Positions 38,716 through 50,192 of a stretch of DNA of 64,000 nt are shown here, piece by piece. The notes below the pieces were generated by a model, which saw nothing but the letters and a program-made list of their open reading frames with translations, was not told the origin of the DNA and did not search any database. This stretch comes from Nephrocerus scutellatus (lineage: Eukaryota > Arthropoda > Insecta > Diptera > Pipunculidae). Each line of letters opens with the position of its first letter. The first letter of the stretch is position 1. Made by a program: the position numbers and the translations under genes. Location: positions 82,947,919 through 83,011,918 of the forward strand of contig OX352761.1 of NCBI GenBank assembly GCA_947095585.1, read 5' to 3'.

Positions 38716-39072
38716 TGCTATCGTTGTAATCAGCCAGCCTTTGTCGTGCTGATGTTTGCATGGGTGCAAATTTAATTTTAGTGTATTTCAGTGTATTTAT
38801 TCTCTGCAATATAAATTCAATGTATTACAGTTATTTCGATTTGTACTACTTACTTCTTGGCGACAATCCTAAGCCTCGTGTGGTTAGCTCGACGGTTGAC
38901 AACGAATTGACGAAATCTATTTTCTCAATTCAAGTCATGACGTTTTAAAGTCGTCGAATTCAATCTGTCAAACGCAGCTCTGTTCATCGAACCAAACGAG
39001 AATTAGGCTTGTCGCTTACATTGTCAAGTAAATTTCTTATATATTTTATGAAATCTTAGATATTTTATGACA
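38716..39072 (-). repeat. 5' LTR of element B (357 bp)
   Basis: It has the same start (TGTCATAAAATAT) and nearly the same body as the 3' LTR, and ends ACGATAGCA. A primer-binding site just inside it was not recognised. Confidence 0.92.
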
Positions 39073-39077
39073 TGCAG

Positions 39078-39739
39078 CATTATCTCAGCAAACAAAATAT
39101 TTTTCTAAGGACAATAATATTATTACTGTGAAAATAGTTAGTGGTCGTAACAATACCGCACATTTTTAAATGATGGTAATGAAAATAAAATAATTGCAGG
39201 AATCACATTATTGTCAAAATGGGTATGTTAATATGGTTCTTACAACTATTAGTTGCTACAAAAATAATATAATTGTGGCAACAGAGTAATCAATCGTTGT
39301 TTATGTTTAAGACAACCATTTAGTGCGCGTTTGTGGTTGCCTTGATCATCTTGTTTTTTGAATATTTTTTGTAGCTATTTTAAGTTGCTACAAAAAACAT
39401 AGTTAATTATATACATAATGATAATATGATCATAATAATTTGAATTACAAAACTCATATTTTACGTATTATGATTTTGTATGAGTTTGTATGAGTTTTGG
39501 TGTATTTTGGTGGTGTATCAAAGATATGCACTTTCTAATTTCCTTATTGCCAACCTAAACAAAAAAAATTGCATCAAGTCCCTTTGCTCAAATTTTTTTT
39601 GAATGGTCTTAGATTCTAAAAAATTTGGCATTATAAATATGGCTAACTGGCAACGACAATTATCGTTAAGGTATTTCATGATATTAACAATAATGTTTTT
39701 GTGCCACTAAGCCACTAAGACTGCCGAAATACGCAGGGT
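39078..39739. other. AT-rich stretch right of element B
   Basis: This is the continuation of the DNA into which element B inserted. It has short inverted words ('gtagctattttaagttgctac') and 'gtatgagtttgtatgag', but no coding signal. It does not read as element A, so B landed in other sequence that had already split A. Confidence 0.45.
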
Positions 39740-40208
39740 ATGTAAATAAATGGAAGTGCGCACAACTAAGCGATCAAGCAAAAGTGTTCGTTTTTTCTAC
39801 CTAACCCAATGCTTCAACGATGTATGCACCCTTGTTTGCTTAGTTAGTGCAAAACACGCATTGCAAACTGCGCAGTTAGGCAATGTTGTTCCATTAGAGG
39901 ACAAATAATGGTCAAAATTTGATAAATATATGTATATATTTTTTATTTAAAATGACATGAGTTTGTATCACAGGACTTTTTGGTCATTTCAAACTCATAT
40001 TTGTTTGTACAGTAATAAAGTGCGTTATCTATTTGTTGTATCTACGTAATCTGGAACAAACTACGCAGTTTGCAATTGGTTTATGCGTTTATTGCACTAA
40101 CTAAACAAAAAAGGGTGCATGCATCGTTGAAGCATTGGGTTAGGTAGAAAAAACGAACATTTTTTCCTGATCGCTTTTGTGTTTGTGTACTTCCATTAAT
40201 TAACATGG
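39740..40208. mobile_element. Foldback element with about 140-bp inverted arms
   Basis: The left arm (39,740-39,885) and right arm (40,060-40,208) are inverted copies. Both contain 'tggaagt', 'cgttttttctacctaaccc' followed by 'aatgcttcaacgatg' and 'tgcaccc', and 'tagttagtgcaa' with 'ttgcaaactgcg'. The roughly 175-bp centre is AT-rich and non-coding. It is non-autonomous, and its transposase family is not identified. Confidence 0.8.
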
Positions 40209-41309
40209 CTTGTGTAGCTATGTCTGGTTGGCGTTCGGTTATCTTCACCGCTGTAGTTTAGGCACCATATAAATTTGCGACCGCGAGAACATTTTCCTGT
40301 AATAGATATATGTAATTTCTTTAAATTCCTAAAAATTTTGATTAGTATCCGTCTATATCTCCGAATCGGTAGTTGTGTCCGCGGTAAAAAAGTTTCTTAG
40401 TGTTTAGAGTTTTATTTACGAAAAGTTAAGTGTAAGTTCATCTTAATATTTAACATAATTTTTTTGAAAGTGTATTATTATTATTTAATAATTTTTAATT
40501 CTTATATTAATATTACAACGTAGAGAAAATATAAATAAAAATAAAAAATACCTATAATGGAAGGTTTTAAATTAATAACAACTACTTTTAAAGGCATTAA
40601 AAACATTATTGGTGTAAATTTCGATGGTGAAGACAAGTATATTTGTCTAATAGAAGCAGGTACGAATTATTTTTAATTTTATGCTAATTGGTTGTAAATA
40701 AAAAACATTTTTCGATTTTCAGTTAGGAAAGCTTATGAAATAAATGAAAATTGTGAAATCGCAATATACTAACTCAGAAGATTTCAAAATCAATCCAGAA
40801 AATGTTTCGGCTTTCGTTGTCCATTTTATAGCATCACCGGAATTCATATTAAAAATTAAGTTGGCAGGTAAAATTTTAACATGCGCACATATTATTCATA
40901 TATGTATAGAATAATTTCTTTAGATGAAGAAAGATCTACGTTGACGAATGATGAACATGAACCATCACTAGTGGAATTTGCAACTTCTATAGTTCCAACA
41001 ACATCCACAACAAGAACAGAGGTAGACGATTTTATAAATGAAAACGCCATATTTATTGTAACGAATTGTTCAAATCAACTGCCTACAACCGAAGTAAGTA
41101 GTTAATTTTTGGATTGCTTGAAAATATTTTAATTTAAATATTTTTTTCAATTTAAGGAAATTAGAAATATAGATGACGTAAAAATTGCGGTAAAGGTTTA
41201 TGAACAGTTGGGCGTTCTCGAAAATCGAGATCGCATTGGTCAAAGCGGTTTTAAGCCATATTTTAAAGGACAACAAATCAAAAATGTAATTTTTTTCAGT
41301 AAAAAATAA
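40209..41309 (+). pseudogene. Unrecognised multi-exon gene remnant
   Basis: No known family was recognised. A leader donor (GTAAGT near 40,432) and an acceptor (CAACGTAG near 40,512) precede an ATG at 40,557. Coding exons are 40,557-40,659, 40,723-40,867, 40,924-41,093 and 41,157-41,309, with clean GT-AG introns of 56-63 bp. The start reads MEGFKLITTTFKGIKNIIGV and the end EIRNIDDVKIAVKVYEQLGV followed by about 30 residues. Exon 2 has a single-base frameshift near 40,770 (ATATAC|TAA). Downstream residues (SEDFKINPENVSAFVVHF) are clearly coding in the shifted frame. Alternatively, the last exon may splice on at 41,286. The gene may be a host gene copy or the 5' part of a transposon gene. It was broken by later insertions. 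Confidence 0.6.
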
Positions 41310-41498
41310 GCTTAGCTCAAAAAAATATATTCTATATTTTATTCATATATGTAAATAAATATAATGATTTTTTTTATTGATATTACAGAAGAGATGATTT
41401 CTGCCAGGTAACCAGGTAGTATGGTATTATTTCAGCTTTTTCCATATTTACTGTATCTTATCTACAGTACGGGCATTTGTTGTTTAAACCAGGTATGG

Positions 41499-41529
<31 letters not shown>

Positions 41530-41645
41530 GCGCACGCTTGAAGGGATTCGCAACCTTCAATTTCCGAATTTCAACAGGGAATTCATTTTACGGACAGATG
41601 CTTCAGGTTTTGCCTTAAGGGCCGTAAATGCTCAGCTATATGCTT
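41499..41645 (+). pseudogene. Ty3/gypsy-type RNase H start fragment
   Basis: After a 22-24 base T-run, the frame reads LQFPNFNREFILRTDASGFA. This is the start of the RNase H domain in Ty3/gypsy polyproteins (FxLxTDAS, usually followed by LGAVLSQ). Homology stops near 41,640 where other DNA joins. Confidence 0.65.
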
Positions 41646-41647
41646 GG

Positions 41648-41880
41648 CACAGCGTGGGCGTTAAGGACGAGGAGAAAAGAGGAGTTGTCTATGAGCTTGT
41701 GTTTTGAATGTCTGTGGATCAAAGTGACGTGGGAAGACAGAGCTTGGAAGAGCATTCCACATACGTGTTGTACGGCTGAAGAACGAATCCCTGAGTTTAG
41801 CGAAAAAATTCGTTCTCAGCCCACGTATGATACTGAGATCTACTCTGAAATTACACACCACTACAGAAACACACAAAACA
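41648..41880 (-). pseudogene. LINE ORF2 C-terminal fragment
   Basis: The minus frame reads RDSFFSRTTRMWNALPSSVFP followed by RHFDPQTFKTQAHRQL. This is the conserved tail of CR1/Jockey-type ORF2 proteins (FFPRTxxLWNxLPSxxFPxxYxxxxFKxxxxxxL). It is a different family from the LINE copies nearby and has no RT. Confidence 0.65.
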
Positions 41881-41939
41881 CAACTTACCGCTTCTTTTAA
41901 CCGAATTGGGAAGAGTATGTCTCAAATTTGATTATTTAC

Positions 41940-43480
41940 ACAAATTGTCGTCAGTGTTATGCCTCCACGACCTTTTATAAGGAACAGCAGACCTGGTGTC
42001 AGCGGCAAAAATCACGGATTGCTAACAGCTGCGGAAATCAAAGATGTAAAAAGATCCATAATCATCATAGTTAAAAAGCAAGAATTCCTTGAGGAATGGG
42101 ATCAGCTTAACCAAGGCAAATGTGTTGGCAAGAAGAGCATCATACTTTCACTGAACCCCTTCATAAAAAATGGAATAATAAGGGTTGAGGATGGCTGGAA
42201 AAATCTGAATTAACGTACGAAGCTAAGCACCCGATTCTTCTTCCATACAAGCATCCTCTTACTTCAATGATCATAGACCACTCCAACACAGCAACAATGC
42301 ATGGTGGTAGACAATCGACACTAGCCCACACCAGACAGGAATATTGGATAATCAATGCAATAAACGCCGTGAAACAACGTTTACATAGGTGCGTTGTATG
42401 CTTTAAAACAAATTCTAGACCACTCGAGCTAAACATGGGGCTTTTGCCAAAACCACGGTTTGCAATGAGCAAACCATTTACCCACACTGGAATAGATTAC
42501 GCAGGCCCTATATTGCAAACGCTTGCGAAGGGACGAGGGTCAAAGAGCTACAAGGGTTACATTGCCGTATTCATCTGCCTAGCTACAAAGGCAATGCATC
42601 TGGAAGTGTTCAGCGACTTAACAGTAAAGGGATTCTTAGCAGCGCTTTCAAGGTCGGCAAATAAAATGCTTGGCTTACGATAATGATATTCAGAGAGAAT
42701 TAACAGATTGACTGGCACTTCATACCGCCGGCGTCTCCCCACTTCGGGGGGCTATGGGAAGCTGGAGTAAAATCCGTAAAAACCCATCTCAAACGCATTT
42801 TGGGAAACGCCTACTATCATACGAGCAGCTTTTAACATTACTGATAAAAATCGAAGCACGTCTCAACTTCCGACCACTGTCTCCAATAAACGACGATCCT
42901 AGCATTTTAGAGGTCTTAACTCCGAGCCACTTCCTCACAGGAGAAGCAATGACAACACTACCAGAAGAAAGCATTAACGAGGACAACCTGGGTCTATTGA
43001 ACAGATGGCAGCTCCTTTCAAAACTGCATTAAACCTTCTGGAAACGTTGGAGCAACGAACATCTGACACGGCTGCAGCAGCGCCCGAAATGGATGGGCAC
43101 AAGACCCAATATAAGGCCACGAAACGTCCTCCTGATCAAAAATGAACAGTTGCCTTCCACTCAGTGGGCATTGGGTTGAATTATGCGCGTCCACTTAGGG
43201 GATCACGGTTGCGCTCTAGTTGTCACCTTAAAAATAGGACAAGAGGAAATACAGAGACCTGTAACAAAAATCTGCCCTTTACCAATAAGTGACAATGAAC
43301 TGCCAATCACCACAAGGAAAGAAGTGGAAGAAACACTTAAACCAGGCGCCACAAGGGAAAAGGGCGATGAAACACCGCCAAATGAGAAAATCACGCAAAA
43401 GCCTGTCTTAATGTTGTCTCTATGCCAGCACTTCCTAATGTGCCCAAGGCATCGACTTCGAGCAAAGCAAGCGTAAAATT
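41940..43480 (+). pseudogene. BEL/Pao element A: integrase half (decayed)
   Basis: This continues element A after the insertions. LLTAAEIKDVKRSIIIIVKK (about 42,018) leads into the integrase zinc-binding and core parts HGGRQSTLAHTRQEYWIINA (about 42,302), FTHTGIDYAGPIL (about 42,477) and ATKAMHLEVFSDLT (about 42,584). Part of the catalytic core is then missing. The sequence jumps to FGGLWEAGVKS (about 42,745), with LLTLLIKIEARLNFRPLSPI and TPSHFLTGEA following, and the C-terminal QRPVTKICPLPI near 43,270. Stops and shifts are frequent. Confidence 0.85.
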
Positions 43481-43582
43481 CGTCCAATTGGTCCAACCTA
43501 GCTTAAAACCTAAAGGTCTACGACACTCCCCAAGGTAAAACGATGTTAACATGACCAATTACTACTCAGCTCATTACTCGTA

Positions 43583-44090
43583 ATGTCATTCGTCAACACT
43601 GGCCACTGCAGGTACGAAATAAAGCAATTTAACTCCGGTTTATATACCGAGGAAATGGGAATAGACCACTTAAAACGAGGAGTTTTTCTAACGCAAATAA
43701 GTTTAACCTTAAATCAAATAAGGGCAGACAAATCATCAGCATTTAACGCAACCAAACAAGCCGAACAATTTTGTGAAACAGGTGTTAAGATGCATCCAAT
43801 TACCCACTGCAGGGTTCTTATTCAGCATCTACAAGAAAGAAGAAATCACCTGATGGCAGAAGTTGATGGGTTGATCAGCAGAATCCAACCAAGATCAAAG
43901 AGAGGTCTTTGGGGGACAGTTCTACAATCTGAATGGGAATTAGACGGCCTGCAGGAAAATCACAAAGGTTACTACAATTTTCCAAACAGCAAACATCAAT
44001 CCTCGTATATACTGCAACTATTGCCTTTAGTCAAACGCAAGCAAAAAAATTTATTCAAAAAATAATAATAAATTTTATTTAAAATAATTT
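43583..44090 (+). pseudogene. Env-like fragment of element A
   Basis: This is a 160-codon frame downstream of the integrase. It contains the basic tetrad RSKR followed by GLWG at about residue 108-115, preceded by a helical, Gln-rich segment (HCRVLIQHLQERRNHLM). A furin-type site before a Gly-rich segment is the hallmark of the fusion-protein-like Env of insect retroelements. It has no signal peptide, and the fusion and membrane-anchor parts are cut short by the junction with the next LINE at 44,186. It is therefore a broken remnant. Confidence 0.55.
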
Positions 44091-44185
44091 TAACTAACTT
44101 TTTTCTTTTATTTCAAATTGAGTTTTATACCATTCATTAATTATTGTTGTGTTGAAAATATTCAAGAATACTTTTTGATATCTTC

Positions 44186-46793
44186 AAAAAAAAACGGAAA
44201 CAATTCGTCAATTTAAAATCGCTGTTTATGGCGTTGCACTGAGTCAATAAAAGAAGACAAATAAAAACCTTGCTTCAAAAATTGCTGAACTCGAACAGCG
44301 GATACAGGCGTTATCCGGTGATTGTTCAACCGCAGCCAATGGTGTCTCTCCATCACAGATTCTTCTTCATGGATATTGTCCATCAAGCTTGTATACTGCT
44401 GACAGCAATACCATCGAAACAAAGTCTTCATCTCGTAACGTTACCGAAGATTCTGGCACAAAATTATTTTTATTCAAGTTTTTCTTTTTTAAATAATTTA
44501 TTTTATTTGAGTAGTTTTTAGAAGCAGAATTTTTATTGACTTTCTGTCTCAGTAGCTGTGCGTGCCTTTTTCGTTTACTAGGCCTGGTACTACAAACGAA
44601 TCAGTAACGTTGAGTGGTTGGTTCGCAGAAGTTCTACTTATTGTTGTTATTTTTAATATTTTTAATTTTTCATTATATACTAATCTTATTTTACGTATAT
44701 TTTCATCATCTTGACGGGTTCGGTATTTTTACTTTGTAAAATGAACTCTTGTTTTGAAATTCATTTCACAAATATTCGCGGAATTAAAAGTAATTTCAAA
44801 TCGGTCGTGGCACATCTTGACGCGAAAAAATCTGCGGTTCTAAGTTTATGTGAAACGCAAGCCTCTTATATGGGTACCCCGAATGATTTTCATTTTCCGG
44901 GGTATTATCGTGTCGACTGTTTGGTTCCACATCGTGGGGTTATTTTATTTATACGTGAAGACATCAGTTTTAGTGTACCTAAATTTAATATTCCAAACAG
45001 TAATCCCATGTTCAATACGATATGGATTGAAATTGTAGTTTCAAGCCATTCTATGTTTATTTGTTCTCTTTATCGTAGTCCTAATTTATCACCTGATGAC
45101 ACTAATATTGAGTTTAATTACTTATCTGAAACTATAGACAAGATTTACCAATCCTCACCAACATCAGAATTGGTAGTCTTGGGTGATTTTTATGTCCACA
45201 ATGATTCATGTTTGACCTATTCGAATGGTAGAGATCGATCTGGTGAAACAGCTGAACTATTTTCACATAACTCGTTGATAAGCCAATTAGGTATCCCGAT
45301 ACTACTGGTCAATCACCTCACCTTTTAGATTTATTTTTAACTACTATGCCAGACAAATATTCAATTGATGTATCTGCTCCATTAAGTCTTTCTGACCATG
45401 CTTTGGTAGTAGCCAAATTTTCAATAACACCAACCCTATTAGAGCCTACTCGTGTAAAAGGCTACTCTGGCACTATAAAAATGCTAACTTGGAGCTCCTG
45501 AACCAATTTTATAGCTCATTTGATTGGTCAACCTGTTTTTCCAGCAACAATGCTGATGAAGCATCACAACTCATCACGTCAATAATTTTGCTAGAAATGA
45601 AAAATTGCATTCCATCTTCATTTAAAATCAAAAATACTCATAAAAATAAATGGTTTAACGAACATTGCAGGTCAGCAGTCGCGTGTAAAAGAGCAGCCCA
45701 TTTGGACTACGTTAATTGCTGTTCTGAAGAAAACCTTGTAAAGTTTCGAATAGCTAGAAACAGATCAAACGCTATATTGAAAAGGTCCAAAATAATATAT
45801 GACCTTAAGATTCGAGATAGCATGCGAAAAATTTTGGATTCTGATTCAAACAGTCGAAGCTTTTGGTCGTTTGCTGAATCGGTTAAAAGAAACTTTGCAG
45901 ACAATACTTCGTCTATTCCATCTTTATTTCATAATGGTATTCATTATAGAACTGATATTGAGAATGCTAATCTCTTAGCTTCTCATTTCGCTGGTGCGTC
46001 TACCCTTCATTTAACTAACCAAAGCCCTCCAATTCTCCTGAATCTAGGCCCAGGTATGTCTAAAATCTATTTCCGGAAACGGGTTGCTTCAAAGATTCTT
46101 AAAGAACTTGACCCCAATAAAGCGACTGACCCAGACGGTATTCCGCCATTAGTATTGAATAGATGTCATCATACTTTGGCAAAACCGCTTAGCAAATTGT
46201 TTCATCTCTCAATGAAGTCAAGGGTTTTTCCATCAATTTGGAAAATAGCAAATATTCAACCCGTTCTGAAAAAAGGTGATAAATCGGCACCTACGAACTA
46301 CCGTCCAATTTACACTCCTTTCTCATTACATGGATTGAGAATTATTTATGGAACCGTAAAATAAAAGTGGTATATCTTCAGCTTCACATGGGATCAATGC
46401 CTCAAGGGTCATCCTTGTCGCCCACGCTCTTCTTGATATATATCAACGACCTGTTGTCTTCTACAACCTATGATATCTATTCATTTGCTGATGATACAAC
46501 ACTATCGGCTTCCATTGTGTTTGTCAGTCAAAGAATGCAATTCTCGCTTGACTGGTTCGCGTGAACTAATGAATTCGACGATTCTGTCGAACATTCAAGT
46601 CATTCTTGATTGGGGCAGATCTAATAGGGTGGAATTTAACCCAAATAAATTCCAGGCTTGTCTTTTTTCTCAAACGGCAAATCAACATTACGTTCCACCA
46701 GTAATTAACGGTGCCACTATTGCAAGATCAGTTTCACTTAAGATGTTAGGTTTGAAAGTTTCAAGTGATCTTTCCTGGAAGGAACATATTTAC
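44186..46793 (+). pseudogene. LINE unit copy 1: ORF1 tail and deleted ORF2
   Basis: It begins at an A-run followed by 'cggaaacaattcgtc'. One frame gives a coiled-coil piece (NLASKIAELEQRIQALSGD, about 44,275), probably the ORF1 end. After a spacer of about 230 bp shared with the 19.7-kb LINE, ORF2 opens at 44,711 with the endonuclease, and shifts frame after SGETAELFSHN. Post-endonuclease sequence resumes at 45,489. At NYRP|I (about 46,308) some 340 bp of RT, including the AKAFDRVWH block, are deleted. PQGSSLSP and FADD survive (46,393-46,490). It stops at KEHIY, so the C-terminal 190 codons are missing. No active protein is possible. Confidence 0.85.
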
Positions 46794-47443
46794 ACATGCA
46801 GGCCAATTATTTCTCATTAAATTTCTTTTGCATTGTTCTCTTATTTCTGTAAATGATCGAGTAGTTATTTTGAACCGATGCTTAATGCTAAAAATGCTTA
46901 GTGTTAAAAAAAAGCCGAAAGGCTTTTCCTGTTTCCTGTTTCTTTCTCGTTTCGTTTCCCGCTCTTTTTCTCTTCACTACCACCAGTTAGTTAGAACAGA
47001 GTATTAAAAATTTTATATGGATTTTGCTCTTTAACTGATTACTAAACAAACTAAACTAACCAAAATCTAAGCATGTGTCTGTGTACAATTGAACAGTTGG
47101 GCTCTCTATAAGGAAGGTTTTGGTTTCAATACAATTACTAGTACTACACATACCCATATTAGCCGTAGAGAGAGAGAGGGTGATTGAGTTGTTGGGGAAG
47201 TGGTATGGCTGAAAACAGAAGTATGCATCAAAATGTTTTTCGCTTTGAAACGCACAGACGCAATATTCGCCAATAATTTCGTTTTATCTGGTTCTCTTTT
47301 TATTATGTAATATTATGTTACTTATTGTAGTATTTTTTTCTGTTAATCGACCAAACACGAGAGCACTGTATCATTTTATGCATTGTTGATAGAACGAGCA
47401 GAGCAGAGCACTAATAGAAAATGAACAGAGACTATACTATCAC
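46794..47443. other. LINE unit flank, copy 1
   Basis: Sequence shared with copies 2 and 3, with no gene. It has a small hairpin, AAAAGCC-GAAA-GGCTTTT (46,910-46,927), T/C-rich stretches and an (AG)n run near 47,170. It lacks the 260-bp duplication found in copies 2 and 3. Confidence 0.6.
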
Positions 47444-47446
47444 TAC

Positions 47447-47687
47447 GGCTGCGGTAAAGAATTAAGGAGTTACGCAGCTTGTGCTGCACAAAAAAATTGG
47501 CAGGCTTACCGACTTACAGTCTGCTTGTAGGGCGACAATTTGACATTTACATTTTGCTATTTGCATCAAAGTTAAAGTGGCTGCGTAAGCTGCGCAGTCG
47601 ATTTTTCTTTACTGCATTGGCTGAAAAGTGAATTTTTAACCAACATGCAGCATAAACTGAGCAGCGGCTGAATTCTTGACCGCAGCC
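47447..47687. mobile_element. 241-bp MITE-like element, copy 1
   Basis: The ends GGCTGCGGTAAAGAATT and its inverted counterpart AATTCTTGACCGCAGCC form imperfect terminal inverted repeats of about 45 bp, including 'gcagcttgtgctgca' and 'tgcagcataaactgagc'. TAC flanks both ends (47,444-47,446 and 47,688-47,690) as a possible 3-bp target duplication. The same element is at 54,572-54,812 and 63,208-63,448. Confidence 0.65.
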
Positions 47688-47997
47688 TACTACTGCATAT
47701 GTTTGTTTCGTTCTGCTCTGCTTGATTGTATGTTATTGAAACCACATACATGATCATCAATCACATCACATACAACGAATAAATAATTTATAAGTTGATT
47801 TAAATGTTCATAACAATTTATTGTGAGGTGGGTACATGTTTAATATATTATATCACTGCACAAACATAGTAATGCAATTGCGTCGATAGTAGTAGGAGAA
47901 GTAAGAGCTGTTAAAAAAATATGTGCGTGTAATCTTTACGCGCGGTTGGAGTGAAATTCTTTGACGTTGTGGCCAATATTACGATTAAATTATAAGT
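47688..47997. other. Spacer before satellite block 2a
   Basis: AT-rich spacer. Copy 1 has about 150 bp here (about 47,840-47,990) that copies 2 and 3 lack. No gene was seen. Confidence 0.5.
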
Positions 47998-50192
47998 CAT
48001 GAGTCGCTTGAGAAATTGCTTTGTTCCCGAAATTCCAGACAATAATGATCATATTCCAGAAGTTCCATAGGAACAAATCTTATAGTCGCATATTAGTCCT
48101 ACATTCCGAGTTTCATACTAATCGCTTGAGAAATGGCTTGGTTCCAAAAATCCCGACCCTATTGGCCAGATCCCAGAATTTTCATAGGAACAAGTCTTAT
48201 AGTCACATATTAGTCCTACATTCCGAGTTTCATACGAATCGCTTGAGAAATGGCTTGGTTCCCAAAATTCCAGACCCAATTGGCCAGATCCCAGAATTTC
48301 CATAGGAACAAATCTTATAGTCGCATATTAGTCCTACATTCCGAGTTTCATACGAATCGCTTGAGAAATGGCTTTGTTCCAAAAATCCCAGACCCTATTG
48401 GCCAGATCCCAGAATTTCCATAGGAACAAGTCTTATAGTCACATATTAGTCCTACATTCCGAGTTTCATACGAATCGCTTGAGAAATGACTTGGTTCCCA
48501 AAATTCCAGACCCAATTGGCCAGATCCCAGAATTTCCAGAGGAAGAAGTCTTATAGTCGCATATTAGTCCTACATTCCGAGATTCATACAAATCGCTTGA
48601 GAAAAGGCTTGGTTCCAAAAATCCCAGACCCTATTGGCCAGATCCCAGAATTTCCATAGGAACAAGTCTTATAGTCACATATTAGTCCTACATTCCGAGT
48701 TTCATACGAATCCCTAGAGAAATGGCTTGGTTCCAAAAATCCCAGACCTTATTGGCCAGATCCCAGAATTTCCATAGGAACAAGTCTTATGGTCACATAT
48801 TAGTCCTACATTCCGAGTTTCATACGAATCCCTTGAGAAATGGCTTGGTTCCAAAAACCCCAGACCCTATTGGCCAGATCCCAGAATTTCCATAGGAACA
48901 AGTCTTATAGTCACATATTAGTCCTACATTCCGAGTTTCATACGAATAGCTTGAGAAATGGCTTGGTTCCAAAAATCCCAGGCCCTATTGGCCAGATCCC
49001 AGAATTTCCATAGGAACAAGTCTTATAGTCACATATTAGTCCTACATTTCGAGTTTCATACGAATCCCTTGAGAAATGGCTTGGTTCCAAAAATCCCAGA
49101 CCCTATTGGACAGATCCCAGAATTTCCATAGGAACAAGTCTTATAGTCACATATTAGTCCTACATTCCGAGTTTCATACGAAACCCTTGAGAAATGGCTT
49201 GGTTCCAAAAATCCCAGATCCTATTGGACAGATCCCAGAATTTCCATAGGAACAAGTCTTATAGTCACATATTAGTCCTACATATTAGTCCTACATTCCG
49301 AGTTTCATACGAATCGCTTGAGAAATGGCTTGGTTCCCAAAATTCCAGACCCAATTGGCCAGATCCCAAAATTTCCATAGGAACAAATCTTATAGTCCTA
49401 CATTCCGAGTTTCATACGAATCGCTTGAGAAATGGCTTGGTTCCAAAAATCCCAGACCCTATTGGCCAGATCCCTGAATTTCCATAGGAACAAGTCTTAT
49501 AGTCAGATATTAGTCCTACATTCCGAGTTTCATACGAATCCCTTGAGAAATGGCTTGGTTCCAAAAATCCCAGACCCTATTGGCCAGATCCCAGAATTTC
49601 CATAGGAACAAGTCTTATAGTCACATATTAGTCCTACATTCCGAGTTTCATACGAATCCCTTAAGAAATGGCTTGATTCCAAAAATCCCAGACACTATTG
49701 GCCAGATCCCAGAATTTCCATAGGAACAAGTCTTATAGTCAAATATTAGTCCTACATTCCGAGTTTCATACGAATCGCTTGAGAAATGGCTTGGTTCCAA
49801 AAATCCCAGACCCTATTGGCCAGATCCCAGAATTTCCATAGGAACAAGTCTTATAGTCACATATTAGTCCTACATTTCGAGATTCATACGAATCGCTTGA
49901 GAAATGGCTTGGTTCCAAAAATCCCAGACCCTATTGGCCAGATCCCAGAATTTCCATAGGAACAAGTCTTATAGTCACATATTAGTCCTACATTCCGAGT
50001 TTCATATGAATCCCTTGAGAAAGGCTTGGTTCCAAAAATCCCAGACCCTATTGGCCAGATCCCACAATTTCCATAGGAACAAGTCTTATAGTCACATATT
50101 AGTCCTACATATTAGTCCTACATTCCGAGTTTCATACGAGCCTCTTGAGAAATGGCTTGGTTCCCAAAATTCCAGACCCAATTGGCCAGATC
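47998..50192 (+). repeat. 118-bp satellite block 2a (about 18 monomers)
   Basis: It has the same monomer and the same orientation as block 1, starting with a diverged edge monomer ('ttgctttgttcccgaaattcc'). It includes two monomers with an internal 'atattagtcctac' duplication (about 49,270 and 50,100) and one shortened monomer near 49,395. It ends in mid-monomer at '...ggccagatc', directly joined to the LINE A-run. Confidence 0.95.

Larger units (their letters stand above)
33661..39072 (-). mobile_element. BEL/Pao element B: both LTRs, internally deleted
   Basis: Two LTRs, 38,716-39,072 (5') and 33,661-34,029 (3'), flank gag and pol on the minus strand. TGCAG lies immediately outside both ends (33,656-33,660 and 39,073-39,077) as a 5-bp target-site duplication. 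A polypurine tract, GGGGGGTGGGA, abuts the 3' LTR at 34,030-34,040. The span of 5.4 kb is shorter than a typical full BEL/Pao element because the RT core and most of the RNase H to integrase part are missing. It sits between the separated halves of element A, so it is younger than A. Confidence 0.93.
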
